A stretch of DNA of 64,000 nucleotides from Flammeovirgaceae bacterium 311 (GCA_000597885.1 CP004371.1:1876501-1940500); one strand, 5' to 3'; counted from the first letter of the stretch, positions 36,019 to 47,590 are shown. Made by a program: numbers and translations. The notes: a model not told the origin generated them from the letters alone.

Positions 36019-36137
36019 AGGACGTCGATGCATAGATATCACCATCTCAGCAATAAACCGTGCAGCAACCCCCATTAGCAGATTAGTCGCAGCGGCTACG
36101 CGCTCCGGGCTAACCGTCATATTGAATAATTAGCACA

Positions 36138-36728
36138 TTAGCGTTTCCCCCACTCCCACTTGTCCAGCAGCAGCTGATAGCGGGGGCCAAAACCGTCGCC
36201 ATATTCTGCGGGGTACTGGATCAGAAAATAAAAGTACCGCCCCTCTTTTTCTCCCATCAGGATCCTGCTTACCTGCTTGGGGTTATTGCCTGAATAGTAG
36301 CAGCCCCACTGCCACTCCCATTCATTGTCGCAGGGGTCTACTGAAGCGGAACCAAGAGCAGTATAAGCAGTTTTCTGGGCTCTGGAACGATTGGTGCCTT
36401 CGGGAAAAGTAAAGAACAGGATCCTGGCCATGTAGAAGCTGAACTGTATGGCACCTCCTTCGCCGGAGCTGATGGTTTCTGCTTCCATCTCCGGTGGCAG
36501 ATAAGTACGGAACTGCAGGGGCCAGTTTTCAGGGGAGCGGTAAAGGCTAAGTGTTACAGCCTCGGGCATGCCTTCTATCAGCAGGGTATCCTGGATACTA
36601 TCTGGCACCGACGCTACAGTCGCAGGTACGGGCTGATCAGCGGTATGCGGTTGTTGCCTGTCATTGTGTTGTTCACCGCAGGATAACATAAGCACCAGCA
36701 TACTAAAAATGATGGGTGTAGGCTTCAT
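36138..36728 (-). CDS. Lipoprotein, hypothetical
   Basis: A 196-residue protein with a lipoprotein signal peptide: the lipobox is LMLSC with the acylated cysteine at about residue 17. The mature part has no recognised domain. It ends in a W- and Y-rich segment (ECNEWEWQWGC-like, DKWEWGKR). It is probably periplasmic and membrane-anchored. Its role is unknown. Confidence 0.65.
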   Translation of the reverse strand: MKPTPIIFSMLVLMLSCGEQHNDRQQPHTADQPVPATVASVPDSIQDTLLIEGMPEAVTLSLYRSPENWPLQFRTYLPPEMEAETISSGEGGAIQFSFYMARILFFTFPEGTNRSRAQKTAYTALGSASVDPCDNEWEWQWGCYYSGNNPKQVSRILMGEKEGRYFYFLIQYPAEYGDGFGPRYQLLLDKWEWGKR

Positions 36729-36791
36729 GCCTTGAATATAGTTTAAAAAACAAATTGAGTTATCCTGAATTTATGTGAAACTAAGATTTAT

Positions 36792-36833
36792 AATTAAAAT
36801 GGCCTCTTGAGATCTCCAGAGGCCATTTTAATT
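36792..36833. terminator. Palindromic terminator candidate
   Basis: A perfect 16-bp stem (36792-36807 / 36818-36833) with a 10-nt loop. The outer arms are A/T-rich, so it could work in both directions. Confidence 0.6.
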
Positions 36834-36840
36834 AGCAGTA

Positions 36841-36931
36841 CAGTCTTTGCGAACGTAGCGAAGCGGAGTGCGGCAATCCGGCTTCTATGCGTGTAGATGC
36901 CAGATTGCTTCGTCGTGCCTCCTCGCAAATG
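36841..36931. repeat. Large imperfect-palindrome repeat, family C copy 2
   Basis: Shares ctatgcgtgtaga and cagattgcttc with the copy at 24439-24554. A fragment with the tttgcgagc motif recurs at 37033-37041. Confidence 0.65.
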
Positions 36932-36945
36932 GAGTCTCTAGAATA

Positions 36946-36979
36946 AAAAGGCTCTGGATGTTCTTCCAGAGCCTTTTTT
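36946..36979 (+). terminator. Intrinsic-terminator-like hairpin
   Basis: A 13-bp stem (36946-36958 / 36965-36977) with tgttct loop and a T run. No plus-strand gene lies upstream, so it may be part of the repeat block. Confidence 0.55.
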
Positions 36980-37052
36980 AAAATCATAGCCCATACAAAA
37001 TTTGGTATGATTCATGTTTATTGACAGTACAGCATTTGCGAGCATAGCCCTT

Positions 37053-37090
37053 AGAAAAAAAACTGCTCCGAAAACTAATTCAGAGCAGTT
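37053..37090 (-). terminator. Intrinsic terminator of the isocitrate dehydrogenase gene
   Basis: On the minus strand a stem aactgctc / gagcagtt (outer ends 37090 and 37061) is followed by eight T residues (complement of 37053-37060). It is correctly placed after the gene that ends at 37154. Confidence 0.8.
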
Positions 37091-37153
37091 AATAGTCGCA
37101 AAGCCTAATCTGACATACGGATAAATCGTACTCGCCCGATTCAATATTCTCCT

Positions 37154-39400
<2,247 letters not shown>

Positions 39401-39645
39401 TTATGATGTTCTCCTTCTGTTGTGCTTTGGAAGGATTCATGCTACTGTATTTAAAAAATTTAATGCTGCTCTTTAGCTGCTTATTTATTATTTGCCTATC
39501 TACCGTCCATTAGTAAAGCTAGTGCCTTAAACTCTGCGGTTACTGGATGTACACTAAGAAAGCTACCTGCACAAGAATGACCGAAAGCTGTGGGGTAATT
39601 GCTTATTTTGTTGTTGACTCTGTCGTTTTACATTCATCTGCTTAT

Positions 39646-40045
39646 CTACCACAGGAGCTTGATGTTTTGATATTTATGAAAATTACCATCCTTCGAGATA
39701 ATCATTAATTTCTCAAATTTTGCCTGTGCAATAATGATCCGGTCAATAGGATCTCTATGCTGATCCTCAAGATCCATAGTTTCCAAAATATGCTCAAAGG
39801 CAATAGGGAGTAGGGAGTAATTCAATGTAACTCTTAGCCAGGTGTATAGACAATTCCTGAAAGTCGAACTGCAGGTCCAGCTTGCCTAATTTAATTTTAA
39901 TTGCCATCTCCCATAGGGAGGCTATACTAATGAAGCACCTGTTCTGCGGGTCAGCAATGGCCTTTCTAGCTTTTATGGAAAGCTGTTCATCTCCGTTCAG
40001 GAACCAAAGGAGTACATGAGTATCGAGCAGGTACGAATTATCCAC
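39646..40045 (-). pseudogene. VapC-like PIN toxin, frameshifted by a 7-bp tandem duplication
   Basis: The frame from the GTG at 40045 stops at 39794 after 83 residues. Removing one copy of the 7-bp direct repeat tagggag (39804-39810 and 39811-39817) restores the frame to a stop at 39646, for about 130 residues, the normal PIN-toxin length. PIN acids are visible as LLDTHVLLWFL (D8), SLWEMAIK and, in the lost frame, DRIIIAQA and SKDGN. The start overlaps the antitoxin stop by 1 bp. Confidence 0.8.
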
Positions 40046-40248
40046 TACATATAATCCTTAAAATCTTCCATTGGATCATCAAAGTCCTCTGCCATTTTGA
40101 TTTTACCTTTTAAGCTACCAAAAGTTCTGGGCTTTTTGCCGGGTCCTTTTTTGTTCTTTGTTTGAAGGAACTCAACAAAGTCAAGCACCTCCTTTTTTAG
40201 GTTTTCAGGGAGAGCACTGATCTTGTTATATAGGCTTACATTGTTCAT
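40045..40248 (-). CDS. DUF2281-type antitoxin (VapB-like)
   Basis: A 67-residue protein. LPENLKKEVLDFVEFLQTK at about residues 13-31, then TFGSLKGKIKMAEDFDDPMEDFKDYM at the end. This is the usual pattern of DUF2281 antitoxins that pair with PIN toxins. It would bind the toxin and its own promoter. It is intact whereas the toxin is frameshifted. Confidence 0.8.
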   Translation of the reverse strand: MNNVSLYNKISALPENLKKEVLDFVEFLQTKNKKGPGKKPRTFGSLKGKIKMAEDFDDPMEDFKDYM

Positions 40249-40499
40249 ATACCAATTTAACTATTTAATGCATTCCCCGGTTCTGCCATGCTGCTTTTTC
40301 GCCTGCCCCTAACTATCCGCTACCACGTCCTTGTACTACTCCAACGCGCAGACCTAACCAAGATAAGCAACTGCCACTACGGGGAAAGCAGTGTATAATT
40401 AATGCGCTCCAGAAAACGCTCCCACAGCGCCCCCTACTCACTCCCTCACCGCATCGGCTATGCGCCCCGGGCGGAACGTTCCCTCACCAATTCACTCCC
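40249..40499. repeat. Intergenic region with degenerate gtgaggga/ccctcac repeats
   Basis: Contains cactccctcacc and gcgccccgggcgg segments that recur at 35745-35790 and 41385-41475 in either orientation. No gene is visible. Confidence 0.45.
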
Positions 40500-41318
40500 C
40501 TAATAGCTCTCCTCCTCACTCGGAAAGCTCTTTGCTTTTACATCGTTGATATAGCGGACTACCGCATCATTGATGATGGTGTTGAGGTCGGCGTACTGGC
40601 GCAGGAACCTTGGTTTAAAATCCTGGGTGATGCCCAGCATATCGTGTACCACCAGCACCTGTCCGTCCACATCGGGGCCGGCACCTATGCCTATAACAGG
40701 AATCTTCAGCTTTTGTGCGACCGATTGCGCAAGTGAGGCCGGAATTTTCTCCAGCACCAGGGCAAAACAGCCGCATTCTTCCAGCATAATGGCATCCTCT
40801 ATCAGCCGCTCGGCCTCTCCCTGTTCTTTGGCACGTACACTGTAGGTTCCAAACTTGTAGATAGACTGCGGGGTGAGGCCCAGGTGACCCATGACCGGTA
40901 CCCCGGCACTAAGAATCCGCACCACCGATTCCTGGATTTCCCTGCCGCCTTCTACCTTCACGGCATGAGCGCCGCTTTCCTTCATGATGCGGATGGCTGA
41001 TTTCAGGGCCTCCGTACTATTGGCCTGGTAGCTGCCAAAGGGAATATCCACCACCACCAGTGCCCGCTCCACAGCCTTCACCACCCCGCTGGCATGCCAG
41101 ATCATATGGTCCAGGGTAATGGGCAGCGTGGTATCATTGCCGGCCATTACGTTAGAGGCCGAATCGCCTACCAACAGCACATCGGTACCGGCGGCATCAA
41201 GAATACGCGCCATGGAATAATCGTAGGCCGTCAGCATGGAGATCTTCTCTCCCCTGCTTTTCATTTCCTGTAGCTGGTGGGTGGTGATTTTACGGATGCT
41301 TGACTTATGTACTGACAT
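40500..41318 (-). CDS. panB: 3-methyl-2-oxobutanoate hydroxymethyltransferase
   Basis: I choose the ATG at 41318 ([19 protein letters not shown]), giving 272 residues. The catalytic and cofactor motifs are [26 protein letters not shown] and [12 protein letters not shown], then KVEGG and [10 protein letters not shown]. It adds a hydroxymethyl group from methylenetetrahydrofolate to 2-oxoisovalerate in pantothenate synthesis. No panC or panD is adjacent. Confidence 0.94.
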   Translation of the reverse strand: MSVHKSSIRKITTHQLQEMKSRGEKISMLTAYDYSMARILDAAGTDVLLVGDSASNVMAGNDTTLPITLDHMIWHASGVVKAVERALVVVDIPFGSYQANSTEALKSAIRIMKESGAHAVKVEGGREIQESVVRILSAGVPVMGHLGLTPQSIYKFGTYSVRAKEQGEAERLIEDAIMLEECGCFALVLEKIPASLAQSVAQKLKIPVIGIGAGPDVDGQVLVVHDMLGITQDFKPRFLRQYADLNTIINDAVVRYINDVKAKSFPSEEESY

Positions 41319-41540
41319 GGCTGAAAAATATAGTCTACACAAATAAAGCCGGAGGTTTTGGCAAATCCAAACGTTCAGAGTTGGTGAGGGGGTGATTTAG
41401 TGAGGGAGTGAGTTGGGAGTACCGGAAAATCACCAAATCACCGCTATGGCGGACGCGCCCCGGGTGAACTGTTCCCGCACTCCCGCATTAACCAAATTAA
41501 TGTGAGTTATGGATGCTAGCAAAGGTTGATAGAGGTAGGA

Positions 41541-41687
41541 GATCCCCCTTGGAGAAGGGGGCTGGGGGATTGAATAAAAGGTATAAAGAGCAGATAAATT
41601 ATTTAACAGCTAACAGTGATAGGAAAAGCATCAGAGCGGAGCTTTGTCAGCAGTTCAATCCCCCTACCCCCTTCTCCATGGGGGATT
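41541..41687. repeat. Small inverted-repeat element (MITE-like)
   Basis: Long imperfect inverted ends are at 41541-41574 (gatcccccttggag...) and 41654-41687 (...ctccatgggggat). A non-coding centre of about 80 bp lies between. The C/G-rich ends resemble a dispersed repeat type known in many Bacteroidota. Confidence 0.55.
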
Positions 41688-41779
41688 ATCGTAACTTTTA
41701 TCATACGTACTTGAGTGGAGAATCAAATACTGGAAAAAGAATTAGATGTCGCGCAGTGTTACCCTTAGCTCACGTTGAG

Positions 41780-42889
41780 TTATTCGGCTGGCTCGTTTAA
41801 GCGGTTCGGCAAACGGACTGTAAAGCGGGTTCCTACATTTTCTTCAGACTCCATGGTAATCGTGCCGTTGAGCTTCTCCAGCACATTCTTTACGATATAA
41901 AGGCCGAGGCCGGAGCCTTCACTGCTTTCGGATGCCCGCACAAACATATCGAAGATATAATCCTGTTTAGAGAGCGGAATACCCTCTCCGTTGTCTTCTA
42001 CAATAAAAACCGCCTCTGTATTATTTACCGCTACATCGATGTGGATGTAGGAACGCTCACGTTCGTAACTGCGGTATTTAATGGCGTTGGAGATCAGGTT
42101 GTTCAGGATGATGCGGATGCGGGTAATATCTGATTTAAACGTGATCGGCTGAATCACCTTTGTTACGATCTCCAGGTTTTTGGTATCCGATACATGGTAG
42201 AAGTTGGCGAAGGAGTAATTGATTTCATTCATCAGGTTTACCTCTACATGGGCATCGTTCACACGGTTGTTGCGGCTCATGCTAAGGAGGTCCTGCACCA
42301 GGTTATCGAGGCGTTTGATGCTGCCCTCGATCATGTCTACGCAGTTCTGCTTTGCCTTTTCGTTATCCTCAATGCGCAGCAGGTTAATCAGTCCCAGGAT
42401 AGACCGCAGCGGCGAGCGCAGGTCGTGTGAGGCGTGGTACACAAAGTTATCGAGCTCAAAATTTACTTTCTGGAGCTCCAGCAGAGTTTGCTTAGTTTCG
42501 GTAATATCTTTCAGCACACACTCCACCATGCCCTCTTCCGCATAATAGCAAGCCGAGAGCGAGATCCACAGTGAGCGCTCATCACAGGTGCGCACCTGCA
42601 TCTCATGGTTTTCAACCAGCCGGTGCTCGCGCAGCAGTTTCAGCGCATTCAGGCGTTCATCGTCATTTATGAAAATATCCGTGAGGGAAATACCGGGGCC
42701 GGGGGCAATGCCAATCAGCTTCCAGGCCTTTCCATTAGCCTCCAGGATCTCACCGCTGATGATATCCGCCCGCAGCATGGCCACCAGTGAATTATCAAAC
42801 AGGTTTCCATGCCTTTGCTCACTTTTCATAAATGCTTGTTCCGCCATCTTACATTCTTTATAGCGCTTTTTATACCAGATCCACTGCAA
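41780..42889 (-). CDS. PAS-domain sensor histidine kinase
   Basis: A 369-residue cytoplasmic kinase. A coiled-coil start leads into a PAS domain (about 30-140). A HisKA domain follows with YHASHDLRSPLRSILG, whose H is the phosphorylation site. The HATPase core has the N box NNLISNAIKYR, VEDNGEGIP and GSGLGLYIV. No membrane helix is visible and no response regulator is adjacent, so the partner is elsewhere. The start is uncertain; the ATG at 42847 is a good alternative. The gene ends in a repeat region. Confidence 0.85.
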   Translation of the reverse strand: MQWIWYKKRYKECKMAEQAFMKSEQRHGNLFDNSLVAMLRADIISGEILEANGKAWKLIGIAPGPGISLTDIFINDDERLNALKLLREHRLVENHEMQVRTCDERSLWISLSACYYAEEGMVECVLKDITETKQTLLELQKVNFELDNFVYHASHDLRSPLRSILGLINLLRIEDNEKAKQNCVDMIEGSIKRLDNLVQDLLSMSRNNRVNDAHVEVNLMNEINYSFANFYHVSDTKNLEIVTKVIQPITFKSDITRIRIILNNLISNAIKYRSYERERSYIHIDVAVNNTEAVFIVEDNGEGIPLSKQDYIFDMFVRASESSEGSGLGLYIVKNVLEKLNGTITMESEENVGTRFTVRLPNRLNEPAE

Positions 42890-43311
42890 ACAGACTGCCT
42901 TTTACCCAATCATAACTCCTGCTTTATGTCTGGCTCCATAAGGAATTGCAACAGCTGTACAGCGCATGTACTGCTACATGAAAAGGCAGCTGCTGTCCTT
43001 AAATGAAAGAGAACAGGTCCATGCTGTTAGCCACAATCCGGCATAGTATTTCTGCAGCTTAAAAATACAGCTAAAGCTACTTCAAGCGCATTGAATATGG
43101 GTCAGGATATTGCAATGTAATATTTTGGATTATTTAAATACAGAAAGGGATGCAACAAAATTTACATCCCTTTATAAAAATTAATAATCACATGATAAAC
43201 AGCATATTACAAGCCATTACTTAAACAAGCACTATAAATAAAGCCGAATTTTTAGCTGCCAGTTCGCTGCAAGGCTTTGGGGAAAAGTAGCGTTTAAGGG
43301 GGCAATTTCTC
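42890..43311. other. Intergenic region upstream of the histidine kinase
   Basis: No gene is visible. The aaagggatg / catcccttt hairpin at 43144-43173 has no T tract and is a weak terminator candidate for the convergent-facing gene that ends at 43312. Confidence 0.4.
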
Positions 43312-43806
43312 TTACTGGAGGTAAACTGCCATTTTTTCGGCCGACAGCTGCACCTCGATATGGTCTGAAAGTGTGGTGGCCAGCTCGTAGCCGGTGTACT
43401 TGGCCTGCACGGGAAAGGTGGTATGGCTGCGGTTCACCAGCACAGCAATTTCCAGCTTGCGGACAGGCTGCTGCAGAAAGGGCTTGAGGCTGTAGGCCAG
43501 GGTACGGCCGGTGTTGAGCACGTCGTCTGTGAGGATCACAGTCTTATTGGCCAGTGAATCCGGTGCCCCATGCAGCAGCACCTCTGTTTGGGAGGGGGTG
43601 AATTTATTCAGTTCCAGTCGCATCAGCGAAACCTGCAGCGGACTGATCTGCCGGAGCACCTCCTGCAGCATAAGGGCAAAGTTCCACCCCTGCCCTTCAA
43701 TACCGGCCAGCCAGAGCTCCTGCTCCTCAAAATTATTCTCGTAAATCTCAAAGGCAATTCTCCGTACCTTCTGCTGTATTTCTGTTTCCTGGAGTATGAG
43801 GGACAT
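43312..43806 (-). CDS. PyrR-like phosphoribosyltransferase domain protein
   Basis: A 164-residue type I PRTase. The PRPP motif is VILTDDVLNTGRTL (about residues 90-103), and the ADEX-like region with KLEIAVLVNR follows. PyrR proteins control pyrimidine genes and can act as uracil PRTases. No pyr gene is adjacent, so regulation is not shown here. Confidence 0.85.
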   Translation of the reverse strand: MSLILQETEIQQKVRRIAFEIYENNFEEQELWLAGIEGQGWNFALMLQEVLRQISPLQVSLMRLELNKFTPSQTEVLLHGAPDSLANKTVILTDDVLNTGRTLAYSLKPFLQQPVRKLEIAVLVNRSHTTFPVQAKYTGYELATTLSDHIEVQLSAEKMAVYLQ

Positions 43807-44155
43807 GGGTATTAATGTGCTAATTGGTTAATGTGCTAATGTGCTAATTTGGCGGACCGCCCGGGGCGCGTAGTCAATGCGGCTAATTGGGCATGCTAAC
43901 TTTAGTTCAGGGCCAGATATATACATGTTGCGAGCCTGAGCGGACCCCGGACTGAAGTCCGGGGCTAACTACGGCTGCCTTGGGGCAAAGTTCTTTTGGA
44001 GATAGCATGTTGCTGCTCGTATTTAGCCCAGGGTTTTAACCCTGGGTACATCATCTTCAAGCGACACCACTGACCATTTTTAGATGCAGCTAATTTGACT
44101 TAGCCTATATACAATATACTACATACCCCATACCAACATCAGCCTCCCCTCCCCC
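43807..44155. repeat. Repeat-rich intergenic region with paired hairpins
   Basis: Contains three gtgctaat motifs (43814-43848), a perfect hairpin ccccggactgaagtccgggg (43945-43964) and another, cccagggttttaaccctggg (44027-44046). The two hairpins carry gggcta on the right and tagccc on the left, so they form an inverted pair about 100 bp across. No gene. Confidence 0.6.
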
Positions 44156-44194
44156 AAATAAAAAAAGTCTTTACCGTAAAGCAAAGACTTTTTA
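44155..44194 (-). terminator. Intrinsic terminator of the Lrp-type gene
   Basis: On the minus strand an 11-bp stem aaaaagtcttt / aaagacttttt (44183-44193 and 44162-44172) with a 10-nt loop runs into a T tract. It lies directly after the Lrp stop at 44209. Confidence 0.8.
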
Positions 44195-44208
44195 ATGTGA
44201 TTTAGCCC

Positions 44209-44679
44209 TTACAGGGGCAGCGGCATACTTTTCTTTTCCTTGAAGGTAGAAAGGATCACCATCGATTGCAGGTTGTCCACAACGGGTATTTCGCTTACCT
44301 TCTCCAGCATCAGGCGCTGGTAAGAGGTAATGTCTTTGGCAATCACCCGCAGGATAAAATCGCCGGTGCCGGTAACGTGGTGGCATTCGATGATCTCATC
44401 GATACCGCGGATGGCCGACAGAAACACCTCGATATTTTCTTTATTATGCCCTTTGAGGCCTACATGCACAAAGGTAGAAACCCCCAGGCCTATTTTCGCA
44501 GGATCTAATTTTGCGTGGTAGCTTTCAATAATGCCTGTTTGCTCCAGCTTTTTCACCCTTTCCAGCGTTGGTGCCGGCGACAGTCCTACTTCCTTGGAAA
44601 GCTGTGCATTTGTGATCTTCGCATTAATTTGCAGTATCTCCAGAATCTTGCGGTCGATCTGATCGAGCTTGTAATTCAT
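44209..44679 (-). CDS. Lrp/AsnC family transcriptional regulator
   Basis: A 156-residue regulator. The N-terminal winged HTH reads LDQIDRKILEILQINAKITNAQLSKEVGLSPAPTLERV, and the C-terminal RAM domain with GLKGHNKENIEVF and HHVTGTGDFIL follows. It senses small effectors, often amino acids. A TAATTTTG box just upstream on the minus strand fits a -7 element. It lies 64 bp beyond the glycosyltransferase gene and is not part of that operon. Confidence 0.9.
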   Translation of the reverse strand: MNYKLDQIDRKILEILQINAKITNAQLSKEVGLSPAPTLERVKKLEQTGIIESYHAKLDPAKIGLGVSTFVHVGLKGHNKENIEVFLSAIRGIDEIIECHHVTGTGDFILRVIAKDITSYQRLMLEKVSEIPVVDNLQSMVILSTFKEKKSMPLPL

Positions 44680-44743
44680 GTTACTATGGTTAACAACACA
44701 AAATTAGCGTTAATCCCCAAACCTGCTACAGATTATTTTGTTT

Positions 44744-45958
44744 TTATTTTGTTTGCAGATAGATATCGGAAGATGGTTTGGCAGCTGTCAATGCAAAGGC
44801 CTTTTCATAGACTTGTGCAATGTGCCTCCTACCCCTATACTTAATCGCAAGTTCTTTATAATCAGATTTTGATACAGCCTCTACCACTTTCCTCATTTCT
44901 TTCAGCGCTGTTTGCACACTCTTCATTGTAAATAAAACTCCCCCTTTACCGGCCGCTATAATTTCAGTTTCATCACCAACACCTTCACTTAACATTACAG
45001 GCAGGCCAGCCGCCCAATATTCCCCAATTTTAATAGGCGATAAATATTTCTTTGAGGGTGAAGGACGGTACAGCGCATAAGCGAAATCTGCAGCATGGAG
45101 GTACAGGGGGATCTCATGATGAGGTTTACCATCCACAAAAAACTCATTCTCCTGAAAACCAACATCCATAAGTTTTTTCCGAATTTCTTCAGCTGGCTGG
45201 GGACTCAAAATGATCAAATGAAAATTTGGAATAAGCTGCCTGGATAATCTGAATATCTCAAAGGCTTCCTCATCATAATATAAGCCTCCAAACTTGCCAA
45301 CATAAATTCCACAGACAGCCTGATCTGCTAATCCCAATGCAGCTCTTACTTGCCGTCTGGTTGTTTCTCTGAACCCAAAGTAGTCGACATCGACTGTACA
45401 TGGCAATGTCATAAGTTTCTCCTCTGGCACCGCTTTGCTGATAAGTACAGATCGATACCCCTCAGCCACAGGCATAATCGCTGTAGCTGTTCTGAGTTGC
45501 GCCGACTCTCCAAAGTGTTCAATCAGGTAACGCAGATCCCACTTAGGCCAAACACCAGATTCCAGCATATAAGCAGCATGAGGTTCAAAGGATTCTACCC
45601 AGTATGGGATTTTTGTATATAGATGAACAAGATGACCAAGTATGCCTGCAGGAGCACCCCTACAAATCAAAAGATCAATATGCTCTTGTGCGATAATTGT
45701 ATTAAGCTTCTTCGGGAATAAGATGAAATCATTAACCTTATTAAGAATAACATTTTGTTGGGGAGGACTGTGCAGCGGTATATGTGAAACCTTCGGTAGC
45801 TGAATAGAAAATGCAGGTAGTGTTGACTCCCGCTCAATAGAGCAGTAGAAGATCCTGTCCACAAAAGGGAATGCAGCCAATACCTGCAAATGCGGATATA
45901 TGGTTGACACTGAAAGCCCTTCATTCGCACTCCAATATCCCAGAAAAAGAATTTTCAT
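44744..45958 (-). CDS. Glycosyltransferase (GT-B fold)
   Basis: I choose the ATG at 45958 (MKILFLGYWSANEGLSVST), giving 404 residues. It overlaps the upstream GT2 stop by 4 bp. The GT-B Rossmann features are CGIYVGKFGGLYYDEEAFEIFR, the HLHLIILSPQP-type strand, and PSKKYLSPIKIGEYWAAGLPVMLSEGVGDETEII. It is the last gene of the polysaccharide operon. Confidence 0.8.
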   Translation of the reverse strand: MKILFLGYWSANEGLSVSTIYPHLQVLAAFPFVDRIFYCSIERESTLPAFSIQLPKVSHIPLHSPPQQNVILNKVNDFILFPKKLNTIIAQEHIDLLICRGAPAGILGHLVHLYTKIPYWVESFEPHAAYMLESGVWPKWDLRYLIEHFGESAQLRTATAIMPVAEGYRSVLISKAVPEEKLMTLPCTVDVDYFGFRETTRRQVRAALGLADQAVCGIYVGKFGGLYYDEEAFEIFRLSRQLIPNFHLIILSPQPAEEIRKKLMDVGFQENEFFVDGKPHHEIPLYLHAADFAYALYRPSPSKKYLSPIKIGEYWAAGLPVMLSEGVGDETEIIAAGKGGVLFTMKSVQTALKEMRKVVEAVSKSDYKELAIKYRGRRHIAQVYEKAFALTAAKPSSDIYLQTK

Positions 45959-46773
45959 GGTAACGATATCAATGCATTGCAAGCTTTCAGGTACTGGCTT
46001 TTGCTTAGATATGAGAGCGCCATGATTTTCTTTATTTTCATCTTGAGATTGAATACAGGAATAAAACCTGATTCAGGCATTGACTTGACAGAAGCATATA
46101 ATATCCTGTATCCTTTGGCCAAACCATCCAAGTTAGACATAGCGGAAGAAGAACTCTTCCTGTAATACAACACACAGCTATTTGTAGCTTTATAATATCC
46201 TCCCTTTCTGGCTGCTTCTATATAAAAAAGCAGATCTTCTCCATGAGTCATGCCTTCCTTGAATGAGATATCATTTACAATATCAGCTTTCAACATCCAG
46301 GAGGGTCCAAAGAAACAATCTGGATTCAGTTGAATAAGCTGATCAAATACCTGACCCTCCCAGCTATGGTATTTATGATATAACACTTTATCAAGATTTC
46401 TGTCTCTTACTTCAACCATTCCATCTGCAAATGACAAATAAGGGTGTTCCAAAAACAAACTTACTCTATCAAGAATACTGTCAAACGGATACTCATCATC
46501 AGCATCAAGAAAACATATAAAATTACCTGTCGCATATGATAAACCTAAATTTCTAGCTGCAGAGACGCCTCTATTAGCCTGTTCATGGTATCTGATACGA
46601 GTGTCAGTATAATTTAAAACACATTGCCGAGTAGTATCTGTACTACCATCATTTATTATAATTAATTCCCAATGCGTGTAAGACTGATATATAACAGAAT
46701 TGATTGCCTTTTCAATGTAATTACTTGCATTGTAGGCGGGCATAATGATAGAAACAAGCAATTGTTTACTCAC
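45955..46773 (-). CDS. Family 2 glycosyltransferase
   Basis: I favour the GTG at 46773 (VSKQLLVSIIMPAYN) over upstream ATGs up to 46806, because it gives the usual start before VSIIMPAYN; the result is 272 residues. GT-A motifs are IIINDGSTDTT and FLDADDEYPFD. It is coupled to the following gene by a 4-bp overlap and to the sulfotransferase upstream by 8 bp. Confidence 0.87.
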   Translation of the reverse strand: MSKQLLVSIIMPAYNASNYIEKAINSVIYQSYTHWELIIINDGSTDTTRQCVLNYTDTRIRYHEQANRGVSAARNLGLSYATGNFICFLDADDEYPFDSILDRVSLFLEHPYLSFADGMVEVRDRNLDKVLYHKYHSWEGQVFDQLIQLNPDCFFGPSWMLKADIVNDISFKEGMTHGEDLLFYIEAARKGGYYKATNSCVLYYRKSSSSAMSNLDGLAKGYRILYASVKSMPESGFIPVFNLKMKIKKIMALSYLSKSQYLKACNALISLP

Positions 46774-47590
46774 TTTTGAAGCCCCATTTTGATACATCAA
46801 AATCATAAACTTTACTAAATTTCAACATATCATCTTTTAAAGCCTGATATATATATTCTCGTTCTATATCTGATAATCTTCTATTCTGTTCAGGAAATTT
46901 AAGCCTCATCAATTTTGCCCCTAGAAGTTTTATCGGTTTCGGAATGTAAGGCAGTATTTTATTATACCTAGACCGATATTCATTTATAACCCTATTCTCA
47001 TTAGCTGTCTCATTTGAAACAATAAATTTGTCAGGCATAAAATTTTTAGTTAATCCAATAAATTCAAATACATCGTAGAGCACCTGTTTAGGATGAGTTT
47101 TTAAATTATCAAAATCTAATAATAACAAATTTTCGCTAGGGAAATATATTCTAAACTGCTCAAGCTGTAAAAAATAATTACTAAGGTTCACCAAGTGTGA
47201 AGAATCAATCTTTATTTTAATAGAACCTTTCCTGACCATGAAATTGTAGTGTGATTCAATGCGATCGAAAGGATTTCTAACTATATAGATAAATTTAGGA
47301 TTGATACCATATTCAAAAATTTTCCTAGCAACGTTAGGCTCCATCGGATATTTTGTATAGCCAGTTGATGCTTCTAAAACATATTTATGCTTATTAGCAT
47401 TAAAATTAAAAAGTTTATCATAAACTTCTACATGATATCTATGCCCCTGATGTTCTGAAAAGAACTCTGGTTCTTTTGTTAAAGCGGGGCAAACCTGTGG
47501 GATAATTTTTAAATAATCAAATAAAGAACTAGTCCCGCACTTCATTGCACCAATGATCATTATATATGCATCTGAAGGAATTCTAGTCAT
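46766..47590 (-). CDS. PAPS-dependent sulfotransferase
   Basis: A 274-residue cytosolic sulfotransferase. The 5'-phosphosulfate loop is IGAMKCGTSSLFDYL near residues 12-27, and the 3'-phosphate site is IVRNPFDRIESHYN near residue 105. These match the heparan-sulfotransferase-like Sulfotransfer_1 family. It transfers sulfate from PAPS to a glycan hydroxyl. It is one of two sulfotransferases in the island. Confidence 0.88.
   Translation of the reverse strand: MTRIPSDAYIMIIGAMKCGTSSLFDYLKIIPQVCPALTKEPEFFSEHQGHRYHVEVYDKLFNFNANKHKYVLEASTGYTKYPMEPNVARKIFEYGINPKFIYIVRNPFDRIESHYNFMVRKGSIKIKIDSSHLVNLSNYFLQLEQFRIYFPSENLLLLDFDNLKTHPKQVLYDVFEFIGLTKNFMPDKFIVSNETANENRVINEYRSRYNKILPYIPKPIKLLGAKLMRLKFPEQNRRLSDIEREYIYQALKDDMLKFSKVYDFDVSKWGFKSE

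Noticed and set aside
41513-41800. Plus-strand 95-residue frame
   Set aside because: It runs through the inverted-repeat element and into the histidine kinase 3' end, so it is a repeat-derived frame.
43144-43173. Hairpin aaagggatg / catcccttt as a strong terminator
   Set aside because: No T tract on either side; kept only as a weak possibility.
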